64,000 nucleotides of DNA from an uncultured Rhodospirillales bacterium (GCA_903835235.1 CAILMF010000054.1:186001-250000), one strand, 5' to 3'; numbered from the stretch's first letter, positions 46,237-55,512 are shown. Notes: generated by a model not told the origin, from the sequence alone. Made by a program: numbers and translations.

Positions 46237-47817
46237 CTACGCCCGCTTCACTCCGTAGAACAGCGCCACGCCCTTCAGCACGCCCTGCAACTCCGCCTTG
46301 TACGCGGTGGGCGAGAAGAACTGCCCGAGCGGCACATAGGGCACGTCCTGGAAGGCCTGGCGCTGCATCCGCTTGCCGATCTCGGCGCGGGCGGTGTCGT
46401 TGGGCGCCTCGAACCAGGCGTTACGCAGGCCCTCCAGCTCCGCGCTGGTCGGCCAGCCGAACACGGCGCCCCGGCCATGGCCGCGGATCAGGTTGTTGGC
46501 GGCGGGGTTGATCTGCGCGCTGCCGGCGGTCCAGATCGTCGTCGCGTTCCAGCCGCCCTTGTCCGGCGGCTCCTGGTTCAGGATGCGCCTGGTCACGCTG
46601 CCCCAGTCGGTGGCGACATAGTCCACGTTCAGGCCGATCCGCTTCATCAGGTCGCCGGTCACCTGGCACAGCGCATTGATCGCCGGCGCGTCGGTGGAGG
46701 CCAGGAAGGTCACCTTCTCGCCCTTGTAGCCCGCGGCCTCCAGGGCGCGCTTGGCGGCATCGGCGCTCAGCGGGCGGCGGAAGGCATCCATGCCCTCGTC
46801 ATTCGCCATCACCCCGCCGGGGGCGAAGAAGCCGTAGGGCACATGGCGCAGCGTCGGGTCTTCGCCGGCCACGGCCAGCATGAAGTCGGTCTGGTTCACC
46901 GCGCCCAGCACGGCACGCCGCACGCCCGGGTTGTCGAAGGGCGGATGCAGTTGGTTGAAGCGGATGAAGCCGACCGAGCCGAAGGGGTCGAGGATCTCCA
47001 CCTTCAGTCCGCGCGCCCGCTTCAGCGTCGGCACCACGTCGATATCCGGCAGCTCCCACCAATCGACCTCGCCGCGTTGCAGAGCCGCGGAGGCGGTCGC
47101 GCCATCGGGGATGGTGTGCCACTCCACCCGGTCGAAATGCACCTGCTTGCCGCCGGCCATGAAGCTCGGCGCCTCGTTCCGCGGCAGGTAGTCGGCGTTG
47201 CGTTCATAGACGTTGCGGCTGCCCGGCACCCGCTCCCCGGCCAGGAAGCGGAATGGGCCGGAGCCGATCATCTCCGGCACCGCCTGGCTGCTGGGCAGGC
47301 TGGCATGGCGTTCCGGCATGATGGCGCAGAGGTGCGTGCCGACCTTGGCCATGGCATCCGGCAGCAGCGGGAAGGGGCGCTTCAGCCGGAAGCGGATGCT
47401 GCGGTCATCCGGCGCGTCCAGCTCATCGGTCGCCGCCAGCAGCGCCTGGCCGAAGGCGTCCCGCGTGCCCCAGCGCTTGATGCTGGCGACGCAATCCCGC
47501 CCGCGCACCGGCTCGCCGTCGTGGAACTTCAACCCCGCGCGCAGGCGGATGGTGACGAGCCTGCCGTCATTCTCCACCGTGTGGCCCTCGGCCATCTGCG
47601 GCCGGGCGGCCAGCTTGTCGTCCCAGCCATACAGCGTGTCGTAGACCATCAGCGCGTGGTTGCGGCTGACGAAGGCGACGGACTGGATGGGGTCCAGCAG
47701 CGCCAGGTCGGCCTGCGGCACGAACTTCAGAATGCGCCGGCCCGGCGCGTTCTGCGCCGCGGCCAGGTTGGGCGCCAGCAGCGCGGCGGGGGCGGCGAGC
47801 AACGAGCGGCGGCGCAT
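46237..47817 (-). CDS. ABC transporter substrate-binding protein, peptide/nickel (SBP_bac_5) type
   Basis: A 526-residue receptor with signal MRRRSLLAAPAALLAPNLAAAQ. The family pattern is clear: LALLDPIQSVAFVSRNHALMVYDTLYGWD, GLKFHDGEPVRGRDCVASIKRW, RFLAGERVPGSRNVYERNADYLPR, and a C-terminal DVPYVPLGQFFSPTAYK. It should bind a short peptide, opine or other bulky solute in the periplasm. No permease or ATPase gene is adjacent, so the transporter must be encoded elsewhere. Convergent with the deacetylase gene. Confidence 0.93.
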   Translation of the reverse strand: MRRRSLLAAPAALLAPNLAAAQNAPGRRILKFVPQADLALLDPIQSVAFVSRNHALMVYDTLYGWDDKLAARPQMAEGHTVENDGRLVTIRLRAGLKFHDGEPVRGRDCVASIKRWGTRDAFGQALLAATDELDAPDDRSIRFRLKRPFPLLPDAMAKVGTHLCAIMPERHASLPSSQAVPEMIGSGPFRFLAGERVPGSRNVYERNADYLPRNEAPSFMAGGKQVHFDRVEWHTIPDGATASAALQRGEVDWWELPDIDVVPTLKRARGLKVEILDPFGSVGFIRFNQLHPPFDNPGVRRAVLGAVNQTDFMLAVAGEDPTLRHVPYGFFAPGGVMANDEGMDAFRRPLSADAAKRALEAAGYKGEKVTFLASTDAPAINALCQVTGDLMKRIGLNVDYVATDWGSVTRRILNQEPPDKGGWNATTIWTAGSAQINPAANNLIRGHGRGAVFGWPTSAELEGLRNAWFEAPNDTARAEIGKRMQRQAFQDVPYVPLGQFFSPTAYKAELQGVLKGVALFYGVKRA

Positions 47818-47910
47818 GGCGGCATCCTTCGGTCACGAGACCGTCATGCTGCGATGCCGCTCGCCGCGCCGTCAACGCAATGGTTGCGCCGCGCGGACGC
47901 GTGGCCGCCG

Positions 47911-47935
47911 GCACCGCCCGGGATTGAGGCGGTGC
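47911..47935 (-). terminator. Stem-loop downstream of gltX
   Basis: GCACCGCC, a 9-base loop, GGCGGTGC is a perfect 8-bp stem 24 bases beyond the gltX stop. There is no T run, so its terminator role is inferred from position. Confidence 0.4.
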
Positions 47936-47959
47936 GCCGGCGCGGTGCCGCGCGGGTGG

Positions 47960-49360
47960 CTACTCCCCGGCAGCCGCCAATATCCGGTCCATCGCTTCCT
48001 GCCGGCCCAGCGCGAATAGCACGGCGTCGATCGGCGGGGATTGCAGGCTGCCGGTCAGCGCCGCGCGCAGCGGCTGGGCCACGGTGCCCAACTTTACTTG
48101 TTTCACCTCGGCATAGTCGCGCAGCCAGTTCTCCAGGTCGGCCCGTTCCCACGGCGCGTCCTGCAGGAAAATGGCTAGGTCCTTCAGCCGCTCCTTGGCT
48201 TCGGGCGTCAGCGCCGCGGCGGCCTTGGCGTCCAGCGGCACAGGGCCTTCATTCACCGCGAAGGCGGCGCTGCTGGTCAGATCCTCCACCGTCTTGGCTC
48301 GCTCCTTCAGCGCGGGCATCAGCATTTCCACGCGGCGAGCACCATCGGTGCCGAACAGCACGCCGCGCTTGGTCAGCCGATGCAGCACTTCCTCGGCCAG
48401 GCGGGCGTCGTCGGCACCGCGCAGGTAGACGCCGTTCAGGTGGGTCAGCTTGGCGTAGTCCATGCGGCTGGCAGCGCGACCGACGCCGTCCAGGTCGAAC
48501 AGCTCGATCGCGCGGTCGCGCGGGATCACCTCCTCGTCGCCATGGCCCCAGCCCAGGCGCATCAGGTAGTTGCAGACGGCCTCCGGCAGGAAGCCCTGCT
48601 CGCGGAACTCCAGCGCGCCCACCGCGCCGTGACGTTTTGATAGTTTGGCGCCATCCGCGCCATGGATCAGCGGGATGTGGGCGAACTTCGGCCGGTGCCA
48701 GCCCATGGCGTCATAGACCATGCACTGGCGAAAAGTGTTGGTCAGGTGGTCGTCGCCGCGGATCACATGGGTGATCTGCATGTCGTGGTCGTCCACCACC
48801 ACGGCGTGCAGATAGGTCGGCGTGCCGTCGCTGCGCAGGATGATCATGTCGTCCAGCTCGGCATGGGCCACGCGCACCTCGCCCTGCACCAGGTCGGGCA
48901 CCACCATCTCGCCGCCACCTTCCTCCCTTGCGGGCGCCTTGATGCGGATGACCGGCGGCAGGTCGCGCGTCTCGCCACCCTTCCAGCGGGTGCCGTCGTA
49001 CTTGAACGGGCGCTTGGCGGCCTCGGCCTCGGCGCGCTGGGCGGCCAGTTCCTCCTGGGTGTCGAAGGCCAGGTAGGCCTGGCCCTTGGCCAGCAGCTCG
49101 CGCGCTACCTCCGCGTGCCGGGCCTCTCGCTTGCTCTGGAACACCGGCGCCTCGTCGGGGCTGAGCCCGAGCCAGGCCAGGCTGGCAATGATCTGGTCCA
49201 CCGCTTCCTGGGTGCTGCGCTGCTTGTCGGTATCCTCGATGCGCAGCAGGTACTGGCCGCCGTGGTGCCGGGCGAAGAGGTAGTTGAACAGCGCGGTGCG
49301 CGCGCCCCCGATGTGCAGGTAGCCGGTGGGGGAGGGGGCGAAGCGGGTACGGACGGACAT
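47960..49360 (-). CDS. gltX: Glutamate--tRNA ligase
   Basis: A 466-residue class I synthetase. RFAPSPTGYLHIGGAR carries the HIGH-type motif at 16-19, LLRIEDTDKQRSTQEA follows, and KLSKRHGAVG is the KMSKS motif. Length is normal. The ATG at 49360 is chosen although the frame is open far upstream. Alphaproteobacteria often keep two GltX-like enzymes, one charging tRNA-Gln for the amidotransferase route; which one this is cannot be told here. Divergent from comEC. Confidence 0.96.
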   Translation of the reverse strand: MSVRTRFAPSPTGYLHIGGARTALFNYLFARHHGGQYLLRIEDTDKQRSTQEAVDQIIASLAWLGLSPDEAPVFQSKREARHAEVARELLAKGQAYLAFDTQEELAAQRAEAEAAKRPFKYDGTRWKGGETRDLPPVIRIKAPAREEGGGEMVVPDLVQGEVRVAHAELDDMIILRSDGTPTYLHAVVVDDHDMQITHVIRGDDHLTNTFRQCMVYDAMGWHRPKFAHIPLIHGADGAKLSKRHGAVGALEFREQGFLPEAVCNYLMRLGWGHGDEEVIPRDRAIELFDLDGVGRAASRMDYAKLTHLNGVYLRGADDARLAEEVLHRLTKRGVLFGTDGARRVEMLMPALKERAKTVEDLTSSAAFAVNEGPVPLDAKAAAALTPEAKERLKDLAIFLQDAPWERADLENWLRDYAEVKQVKLGTVAQPLRAALTGSLQSPPIDAVLFALGRQEAMDRILAAAGE

Positions 49361-49480
49361 GGTCGCTTGATCCAGTGGGGCGCGTGCTGCCGCGCGGTCT
49401 AGCCCGGAACGCGGCGCGGCGGAATGCGTCAGCGCAGCCCAGGCTTTCATTGCGGCGGGATGCGCGTCAAGGTTGCGTCC

Positions 49481-51622
49481 ATGTCGGCGGCGGCGACTCT
49501 GGCGCGATGGCGGGCGATACGCTTCCCGGTATGGGACGGGATGGCGCTGCGCCTGCTCGGGCGCGCCGAGGCGCGGTTGCTGGAGGAGCGGGGCCGGCTG
49601 GCGCTGTGGCTGCCGGTCGCGCTCGGCGCCGGCGTGCTGCTGTATTTCGGCCTGCCGTGGGAGCCCGCCCTGGGCTGGGCCTGGCTGGCGCTGCCGCTGC
49701 CCGTGCTGGCCTGGGGGCTGGGGCGCTGGCACCCGCATCTCGGCTGGGCCGCGGGATTGCTGGCGGCGCTGGCGCTGGGCGTGGCGCTGGGCGCCTGGCA
49801 TGCCGCGCGCCAGGCCCCGGCCCTGGTGGCGCCGCGCACCGCAACTCCGCTGGCGGGGCGGGTGGCGCAGGTGGAAGCGCTGCCGGAGGGGCTGCGCCTG
49901 ACCCTGGTGGGCGCCCGCTTCGGCGAGGGCGAGGCCCAGGCCCGCCGGGTGCGCGTGCGGCTGAAGCGCGACGACCCCGCCCGGCCCCAGGTGGGCGACC
50001 AGGTGCTGGTGCGCGCCCTGGTGCGCTCGCCCGCGGCGCCGGCTTATCCGGGGGCCTGGGATTTCCAGCGGGCGGCCTGGTTCTCGGGCCTCGGCGCCAG
50101 CGGCTTTGCGCTGGGGCTGGCCGAGGTGACCCCGGGCGAGGCGGGGCCGCCGCTGTTGGCAGGGCTGCGCGCGGGCATCGAGTCCCGGGTGGCGGAAGCC
50201 ATGCCGGTCGCGGCGGGGGCGGTGGCCGTGGCGCTGCTGACCGGCGGGCAGAGCGCGATCCCGGCCGCAGACCTGGCGGCGATGCGCGATTCCGGGCTGG
50301 CGCACCTGCTGTCGGTTTCGGGGCTGCACATCGCCATCGTGATGGGGCTGAGTTTTGCCTTGGCGCGGCTGGGCTTCGCGCTGGTGCCCTGGGTGGCGCT
50401 GCGGGTGCCGGGCAAGCTGCTGGCCGGGGTGGCGGCGCTGGCGGTGGGGGCTGGGTACATGCTGCTGACCGGTTCCGCGGTGCCGATGCAACGCAGCTTC
50501 GGCATGGCGGCGCTGACCACGCTGGCGCTGCTGACCGGGCGGCGGGCCATCACGCTGCGCGGCTGGGCTTTGGCGGCGGCCGTGGTGATGCTGCTGCAAC
50601 CGGAGGCAGTGACCGGGCCGAGCTTCCAGATGAGCTTCGCCGCGGTGCTGGCGCTGATCTCCGGCTGGGAATGGCTGCGGCCGCGGCTGAACGCGATGGC
50701 GCCGGAGCATGGCTGGCGCCGGCGACTGGCGCTGGCCGCCTTCGGCCTGGTGGCGACCAGCCTGCTGGCCGGGGCGGCGACCACGCCATTCGGGCTGTAC
50801 CATTTCGGCCGGCTGCAACTGTATGGCGTGGCGGCGAATGCGGTGGCGGTGCCGCTGACCTCGGCGCTGGTCATGCCGGCCGGGATGGCGGCGGTGGCGC
50901 TGATGCCCTTCGGGCTGGAGGGGCTGGCGCTGGCACCGATGCAATGGGGCGTGGAGGCGACGCTGTGGGTGGCGCGCTTCGTCGCGGCCTGGCCGGGGGC
51001 GAGCCTGGTGGCCCAGCCCTTGCCGGGCTGGGGGCTGGGGCTGGTGAGCCTGGGCATGCTGTGGCTATGCCTGTGGCGTAGCGGCTGGCGGGTATGGGGG
51101 CTGCCGCTGATCGGGGTGGGGCTGCTGAGCGGCACCCTGGCCCGGCCGCCGGACCTGCTGGTTTCGGACGATGCGCGGATGATCGCGGTTCGGACAAATG
51201 CCGGGATTCTGTGGCAGCGCCAGTCTGGCGGCAACGCGCTGACCCGGGAGATGTGGCTGCGGCTGTGGGGTGGAACCAGCGCCGAGGCGCTGCCGCGCGA
51301 GGGCGAGGCGGGCGGCGTGGCCTGCCGGCCGGGCGGCTGCGTGCTGCATGCGGCGCCCGAGGTGGTGCTGCTGCGCGGCGACCCGCCTGGCGCCGCCTGC
51401 GGCCGGGCCGCCCTGGTGGTTTCGGCCGAACCGGTGCGCGGGCGCTGCCGGGCGCTGGTGGTGGACCGCTTCAGCGTGTGGCGGGACGGTGCCCATGCGG
51501 TCTGGCTCGGCAGCACGGGGGTGCGGGTTTTGAGCGACCGTGCCTTCCGCGGCGACCGGCCCTGGGTGCCACCGATGCCCCGGCCCCGTGGGGCAAGCGA
51601 ACCGCAGGCGCCGACCGAGTAG
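49481..51622 (+). CDS. comEC: ComEC/Rec2-family DNA-uptake channel protein
   Basis: A polytopic membrane protein of about 713 residues. The ComEC core is recognised by MRDSGLAHLLSVSGLHIAIVMGL and GAGYMLLTGSAVPMQRSFGMAALTTLALL, with an N-terminal DUF4131-like region. The C-terminal part (about 150 residues after the last helix) is short and does not contain the HxHxDH motif of the metallo-beta-lactamase domain found in Bacillus ComEC. Start is uncertain: ATG 49481 has AAGG upstream, ATG 49460 or 49424 are alternatives. Divergent from gltX, as is usual in this class. Confidence 0.9.
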   Translation: MSAAATLARWRAIRFPVWDGMALRLLGRAEARLLEERGRLALWLPVALGAGVLLYFGLPWEPALGWAWLALPLPVLAWGLGRWHPHLGWAAGLLAALALGVALGAWHAARQAPALVAPRTATPLAGRVAQVEALPEGLRLTLVGARFGEGEAQARRVRVRLKRDDPARPQVGDQVLVRALVRSPAAPAYPGAWDFQRAAWFSGLGASGFALGLAEVTPGEAGPPLLAGLRAGIESRVAEAMPVAAGAVAVALLTGGQSAIPAADLAAMRDSGLAHLLSVSGLHIAIVMGLSFALARLGFALVPWVALRVPGKLLAGVAALAVGAGYMLLTGSAVPMQRSFGMAALTTLALLTGRRAITLRGWALAAAVVMLLQPEAVTGPSFQMSFAAVLALISGWEWLRPRLNAMAPEHGWRRRLALAAFGLVATSLLAGAATTPFGLYHFGRLQLYGVAANAVAVPLTSALVMPAGMAAVALMPFGLEGLALAPMQWGVEATLWVARFVAAWPGASLVAQPLPGWGLGLVSLGMLWLCLWRSGWRVWGLPLIGVGLLSGTLARPPDLLVSDDARMIAVRTNAGILWQRQSGGNALTREMWLRLWGGTSAEALPREGEAGGVACRPGGCVLHAAPEVVLLRGDPPGAACGRAALVVSAEPVRGRCRALVVDRFSVWRDGAHAVWLGSTGVRVLSDRAFRGDRPWVPPMPRPRGASEPQAPTE

Positions 51623-51624
51623 CC

Positions 51625-51891
51625 TTCGGACAAATGCCCGGCCTGGGCCAATGGTGCCGCCTTTCGGGCGGAGTCGCGGTCCGCGCGTCGGCGTGGTTTT
51701 CGGACAAATGCCCAGGGCGGGCCCTGCCGCAACCTTGCGGAAGATGGGCCGCCCTGGCCTTGGGCGGCCTTCGGCCAGACCGGCAGCCCGGGACGTGTCG
51801 CGGCTTTCGGACAAATGCCGCCCGGGCCATGGTGCGGCCGGCGGCCCCGCCGGCAGTCCGGGCCTTGGTGCCGGTTTCGGACAAATCCGGC
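51625..51891. repeat. Cluster of TTCGGACAAAT-centred repeats between comEC and lexA
   Basis: TTCGGACAAAT occurs at 51625, 51699, 51806 and 51876, and once more inside comEC at 51189. Three of the four intergenic copies continue as GCC. The last two sit in larger 70-base units sharing CGGCAG-CCCGGG upstream and CCCGGGC downstream. No gene is seen in 51623-51899. Confidence 0.8.
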
Positions 51892-51899
51892 CCGGGCGC

Positions 51900-52637
51900 T
51901 CAGTATTTCCGCAGCAGGCCGATCAGGCGGCCCTGCACCTTGACCCGGTCCGGCCCGAAGATGCGGGTTTCGTAGCGCTGGTTGGCCGGTTCCAGCGCAA
52001 TGGAGTTGCCGCGGCGGCGCAGGCGCTTCAGCGTCACCTCGTTGTCGTCGATCAGCGCGACCACGATGGCGCCGTTCTCGGCGGTTTCGCCGCGGCGGAT
52101 CAGCACGGTGTCACCGTCGAGGATGCCGGCCTCCTCCATGGAATCGCCGGCGACTTCCAGGGCGTAGTGGTCGCCGGCGCCAAGCAGGGCGGCGGGGACG
52201 TCGACGCTGGCCCCGGCATCGCGCATCGCCTCGATCGGCAGGCCAGCGGCGATGCGGCCATAGAGCGGTAGCTGGACCGAGCTGGCCTCATTCGCCGCCC
52301 GGGCCGGCGCCGGGGCATGGCCGGAGAAATTGCCGCGGATGACGTTGGGCGAGAGCGGCGCTTCCCGGGGCGGCGCGGCTTGCGGCGCGGCCGGCGGCGC
52401 GGCGGCACGGCGGGGCGCCAGGTTTTCCGGCAGGCGGGTGACTTCCAGCGCGCGGGCGCGATGGGCGCGGCGCTTCAGGAACCCCCGTTCCTCCAGCGCC
52501 GTGATCAGCCGATGGATGCCGGATTTCGACTTCAGCGCCAGGGCATCCTTCATTTCCTCGAAGGAGGGGGAGAAACCGGTCTCCCGCAGGTGCTTGTCGA
52601 TGAAAATCAGCAGTTCGTGCTGCTTGCGGGTGAGCAT
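51900..52637 (-). CDS. lexA: LexA repressor
   Basis: A 245-residue SOS repressor. The winged-helix domain starts [21 protein letters not shown]; the self-cleavage bond is Ala131-Gly132 in [11 protein letters not shown]; Ser166 (GDSMEEAGI) and Lys204 ([10 protein letters not shown]) form the catalytic dyad. The Pro/Ala-rich linker at 71-115 is longer than in E. coli LexA (202 residues). GGAGG lies 8 bases before the ATG. It has its own promoter overlapped by a LexA box, so it is autoregulated. Confidence 0.96.
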   Translation of the reverse strand: MLTRKQHELLIFIDKHLRETGFSPSFEEMKDALALKSKSGIHRLITALEERGFLKRRAHRARALEVTRLPENLAPRRAAAPPAAPQAAPPREAPLSPNVIRGNFSGHAPAPARAANEASSVQLPLYGRIAAGLPIEAMRDAGASVDVPAALLGAGDHYALEVAGDSMEEAGILDGDTVLIRRGETAENGAIVVALIDDNEVTLKRLRRRGNSIALEPANQRYETRIFGPDRVKVQGRLIGLLRKY

Positions 52638-52708
52638 GAGCGGTCCTCCGTTCCCGTTGCCGCGGCGGCCGAAGGGCCTGCGACGAACAAACAGGGAATC
52701 ACAGGGGT

Positions 52709-52737
52709 GTTCTATGTAGGTTCCGGAATCGCGTCAA
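52709..52737 (-). promoter_or_regulatory. lexA promoter with overlapping LexA (SOS) box
   Basis: On the minus strand a -35 TTGACG (52732-52737), a 17-base spacer and a -10 TAGAAC (52709-52714) form a good sigma-70 promoter. The LexA box GAACCTACATAGAAC (52709-52723; GTTC-N7-GTTC in the other sense) covers the spacer and -10, so LexA binding would block polymerase. The ATG is 72 bases downstream. Confidence 0.85.
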
Positions 52738-52743
52738 CGGAAT

Positions 52744-52752
52744 TGTGGATAA
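52744..52752 (-). promoter_or_regulatory. Consensus DnaA box upstream of lexA promoter
   Basis: TTATCCACA on the minus strand is an exact match to the strong DnaA-box consensus, ending 7 bases upstream of the lexA -35. It is single; a regulatory role for DnaA is inferred. Confidence 0.45.
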
Positions 52753-52966
52753 CTGGGCGCTAATCTCGTGTTGTTCTCGCGGGCGCGCTGCGGCGCGGAA
52801 GGAGCCGGCCTCGCCCGGCAGGCGGCGGGTGGGGCGGCGGCAAGGCGTGGGTGCCCGGGATGGCGCCCGGGGCATGACAAGCGGTGAGGGCACCGGCGTG
52901 CTGCCGGGCCTTGGCCAAAGTGTGATCGTCGAAGACGTGAATCACCCGACAAAACAAGGCGCTGGA

Positions 52967-53000
52967 GTCTGTCAGGCGCTCCTGACTGCGCCTGACAGAC
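52967..53000 (-). terminator. Perfect 13-bp hairpin just after moeA
   Basis: GTCTGTCAGGCGC, loop TCCTGACT, GCGCCTGACAGAC is a perfect inverted repeat starting 2 bases past the moeA stop. No U tract follows directly (TTGTTTTG lies about 10 bases on), so it is a probable terminator or RNA-stabilising end of the trp-moa operon. Confidence 0.6.
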
Positions 53001-53001
53001 C

Positions 53002-54204
53002 CTACAGCCCCAGCGCGGCCAGGGCGATGACCTCGACCATCTCGCCCGCGGCCACCGCCGGCGCATGGGCGGCGCGCAGCACCAGGGCATCGGCGCGGGA
53101 CAGGGTCTTCAGCATGGAGGAATCCTGCGCGGCGAAGGGCACCACCACCTGCTCGCCGTCACGGGTTTCCAGCCGGGCGCGCAGATGGTCGAAGCGCTTG
53201 TCGTTGGCGGCCATGGCGGCGCCGGCGCGCACCCGGATCGTCGGCGGCGGCGCGGCTGCCCCGCCGGAAAGCCGGGCCAGCGCCGGCAGCAGGAATTGGA
53301 TGGCGCAGACCAGGGCGGAAACCGGGTTGCCCGGCAGGCCCAGCACCGGCACCTGGCCCAGGCTGCCCCAGATCAGCGGCTTCCCCGGGCGCATGGCAAT
53401 CTGCCAGAAATCCAGCGCGAAGCCCTGCGGCCCCAGCGCGGCCTGCACCAGGTCATGCTCGCCGACGCTGGCGCCGCCGGTGGTGACCAGCATGTCGCAG
53501 CCGCGGGCGGAACGGGCGGCCTCGGCGATGACCTGGCTGTCGTCCGGCGCAATCGGCAGCACTAGCGGATCGCCGCCGCCGGCCCGCACCAGGGCGGCCA
53601 GGGCATGGGCGTTGGAACTCACGATGCCGCCGGGCGGGATCGGCTCGCCGGGCAGGGCGATCTCGTCGCCGGTGGCGAGGATGGCGATTCGTGGCTGGCG
53701 ATGTACCGTCAGCCAGGGGCTGTTGCAGGCGGCGGCCAGGCCGATGTCGCGCGCGGTCAGCCGGTGCCCGGCGGGCAGCAGCGCCTCGCCGGTGGCGAAG
53801 TCCAGGCCCTTCGGACGAATCCAGCGTCCGGCGCGGACCGCCTCGTTCACCGTAATGGCGGTGCCGTCGGCGGTGGCGTCTTCCTGCAACAGCACGCCAT
53901 CGGCGCCGGCGGGCATGAAGCCACCGGTAAAGATGCGGACGGTCTCGCCGGGGCCGACCGTGCCTTCCCAGGGGTGCCCGGCCGGGGAGGTGCCGACCAG
54001 CCGCAGCACCGCACCAAGGTTGGCGTCGGCGGCGCGGACCGCGTAGCCATCCATGGCCGAGACATCGGCCGGCGGCTGGGTGACGCGGGACAGGACGGGC
54101 CGGGCCAGCACGCGGCCCCAGGCCTGCGGCAGGGCCACGGTTTCCGGCGCGGTGGGGGAAAGCGCCGCGAGGATGCGGCCGCGGGCTTCGTCCACCGAGA
54201 TCAT
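53002..54204 (-). CDS. moeA: Molybdopterin molybdotransferase MoeA
   Basis: A 400-residue MoeA: SAMDGYAVRA near residue 56, TGDEIALPGEPI, the MoCF-like domain with TTGGASVGEHDLVQAAL, and PVLGLPGNPVSALV near the C-terminus. It inserts molybdate into adenylylated molybdopterin. The ATG overlaps the moaC stop by one base (TGATG). The molybdenum hydroxylase at 15858 in this window is one possible user of the cofactor. Confidence 0.95.
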   Translation of the reverse strand: MISVDEARGRILAALSPTAPETVALPQAWGRVLARPVLSRVTQPPADVSAMDGYAVRAADANLGAVLRLVGTSPAGHPWEGTVGPGETVRIFTGGFMPAGADGVLLQEDATADGTAITVNEAVRAGRWIRPKGLDFATGEALLPAGHRLTARDIGLAAACNSPWLTVHRQPRIAILATGDEIALPGEPIPPGGIVSSNAHALAALVRAGGGDPLVLPIAPDDSQVIAEAARSARGCDMLVTTGGASVGEHDLVQAALGPQGFALDFWQIAMRPGKPLIWGSLGQVPVLGLPGNPVSALVCAIQFLLPALARLSGGAAAPPPTIRVRAGAAMAANDKRFDHLRARLETRDGEQVVVPFAAQDSSMLKTLSRADALVLRAAHAPAVAAGEMVEVIALAALGL

Positions 54205-54680
54205 CAGTCGGCCTTGTAGCTGCCGGACTTGCCGCCGGTCTTTTCCACCAGGCGCACCGATTCGATCCGCATGCCGCGGTCGGCGGCCTTGCACATGTCA
54301 TAGACGGTCAGGGCGGCGACGGTGACGGCGGTCAGCGCCTCCATCTCCACCCCGGTGCGGCCGACCAGCTTTGCCAGCGCCTCGATCTCGATGGCGTCGG
54401 GCGCGGCAATGGTCAGGTCTACCGTCACCTTGGTGAGGGCGAGGGGATGGCAGAGCGGGATCAGGTCGCTGGTCTTCTTCGCCGCCATGATGCCGGCCAG
54501 GCGGGCGACGCCCAAGACATCGCCCTTGCCGACCTGGCCGGCCTGGATCAGCGCCAGCGTCTCCGGCGCCATGACGATGCGGCCGCGGGCCACGGCGACG
54601 CGTTCGGTCTCCCCCTTGGCGGAGACGTCCACCATGGCGGCGCGGCCGGCTTCGTCGAAGTGCGTCAGCGCGCCGGCCAT
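54204..54680 (-). CDS. moaC: Cyclic pyranopterin monophosphate synthase MoaC
   Basis: A 158-residue Moa[39 protein letters not shown] with the conserved HP, and [23 protein letters not shown] are diagnostic. It makes the first stable intermediate of molybdenum cofactor synthesis. It begins one base after the trpC stop and is followed by overlapping moeA, so both Moco genes ride on the trp transcript. Confidence 0.96.
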   Translation of the reverse strand: MAGALTHFDEAGRAAMVDVSAKGETERVAVARGRIVMAPETLALIQAGQVGKGDVLGVARLAGIMAAKKTSDLIPLCHPLALTKVTVDLTIAAPDAIEIEALAKLVGRTGVEMEALTAVTVAALTVYDMCKAADRGMRIESVRLVEKTGGKSGSYKAD

Positions 54681-54681
54681 G

Positions 54682-55512
54682 TCAGAGCGCGTGAACCAGG
54701 TCGTGCGCGGCGACGGCGACGTCCTGCTGGCGCATCATGTGCTCGCCCACCAGGATGCAGCGGGCGCCGGCATCGGCCATGCGGCGGACATCCTCGGGGC
54801 TGCGGATGCCGCTTTCGGAGACCGGGATGCGGTCGGCGGGGACCAGCGGCACCAGGAATTCGGAGGTGGCGATATCGGTCTTCAGCGTCTTCAGGTTGCG
54901 GTTGTTGACGCCGATCAGGCGGACGTTGAGGCCGAGCGCCCGCTCCAGCTCGCGCTGGTCATGGACTTCGACCAGGATCGACATGTCCAGGCTGCGGGCG
55001 GTGGAGACCAGTTCCTCGGCCACCTCATCGGTCAGCGCGGCCATGATGACGAGGATGCAGTCGGCGCCCATCGCCCGACTCTCAAAAACCTGCCAGGGGT
55101 GGACCATGAAATCCTTGCGCAGCACCGGCAGCGGGCAGGCGGCGCGGGCGGCCTGCAAATCCTCGACGGTGCCCTGGAAATAGGGGGTGTCGGTCAGGAT
55201 CGAGAGGCAGCTGGCCTCGCCACGGGTATAGGCGCGGGCCAGGGCGGCGGGGTCGAAGGGGTCGCGGATCAGGCCGCCGCTGGGGCTGGCCTTCTTGATC
55301 TCGGCGATCAGGCCGATGCGGCCTTCGGCCACCGCGTTGCACAGTGCGCCGGCGAAGTCCCGCGGGGCGGAGGCGGCGGCGGCCAGGCGCTCCATCTCCG
55401 CCAGCGGCGTGGTGGCGCTGCGCTGGCGCACTTCCTCGTACTTGTCGGCGAGGATACGGGCCAGGACATCCGGCACCTCGGTATCCGCGGCGATGACATG
55501 GGGGGCATTCAT
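54682..55512 (-). CDS. trpC: Indole-3-glycerol phosphate synthase
   Basis: A 276-residue TIM-barrel enzyme: [19 protein letters not shown] with the catalytic Lys, [38 protein letters not shown] and [11 protein letters not shown]. It is monofunctional, not fused to trpF. The ATG at 55512 overlaps trpD by 4 bases. It closes the indole ring in tryptophan synthesis. Confidence 0.96.
   Translation of the reverse strand: MNAPHVIAADTEVPDVLARILADKYEEVRQRSATTPLAEMERLAAAASAPRDFAGALCNAVAEGRIGLIAEIKKASPSGGLIRDPFDPAALARAYTRGEASCLSILTDTPYFQGTVEDLQAARAACPLPVLRKDFMVHPWQVFESRAMGADCILVIMAALTDEVAEELVSTARSLDMSILVEVHDQRELERALGLNVRLIGVNNRNLKTLKTDIATSEFLVPLVPADRIPVSESGIRSPEDVRRMADAGARCILVGEHMMRQQDVAVAAHDLVHAL

Larger units (their letters stand above)
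52638..53001. other. Gene-free stretch between lexA and moeA
   Basis: It holds the lexA promoter with LexA box (52709-52737), a DnaA-box-like 9-mer (52744-52752) and the hairpin after moeA (52967-53000). In 52753-52966 I see only GC-rich sequence with a short dyad around GTGATCGTC (52922); no convincing gene. Confidence 0.6.

Noticed and set aside
49481-51622. Complete ComEC with nuclease domain
   Set aside because: The C-terminal part lacks the metallo-beta-lactamase HxHxDH motif, so only the channel part is claimed.
52744-52752. Origin of replication marked by a DnaA box
   Set aside because: Only one box, no AT-rich unwinding region and no replication genes nearby.
52760-52957. A 65-codon minus-strand frame between lexA and moeA
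   Set aside because: No ribosome site, no conserved-looking motif, and Pro/Arg/His-rich composition typical of random GC-rich frames.
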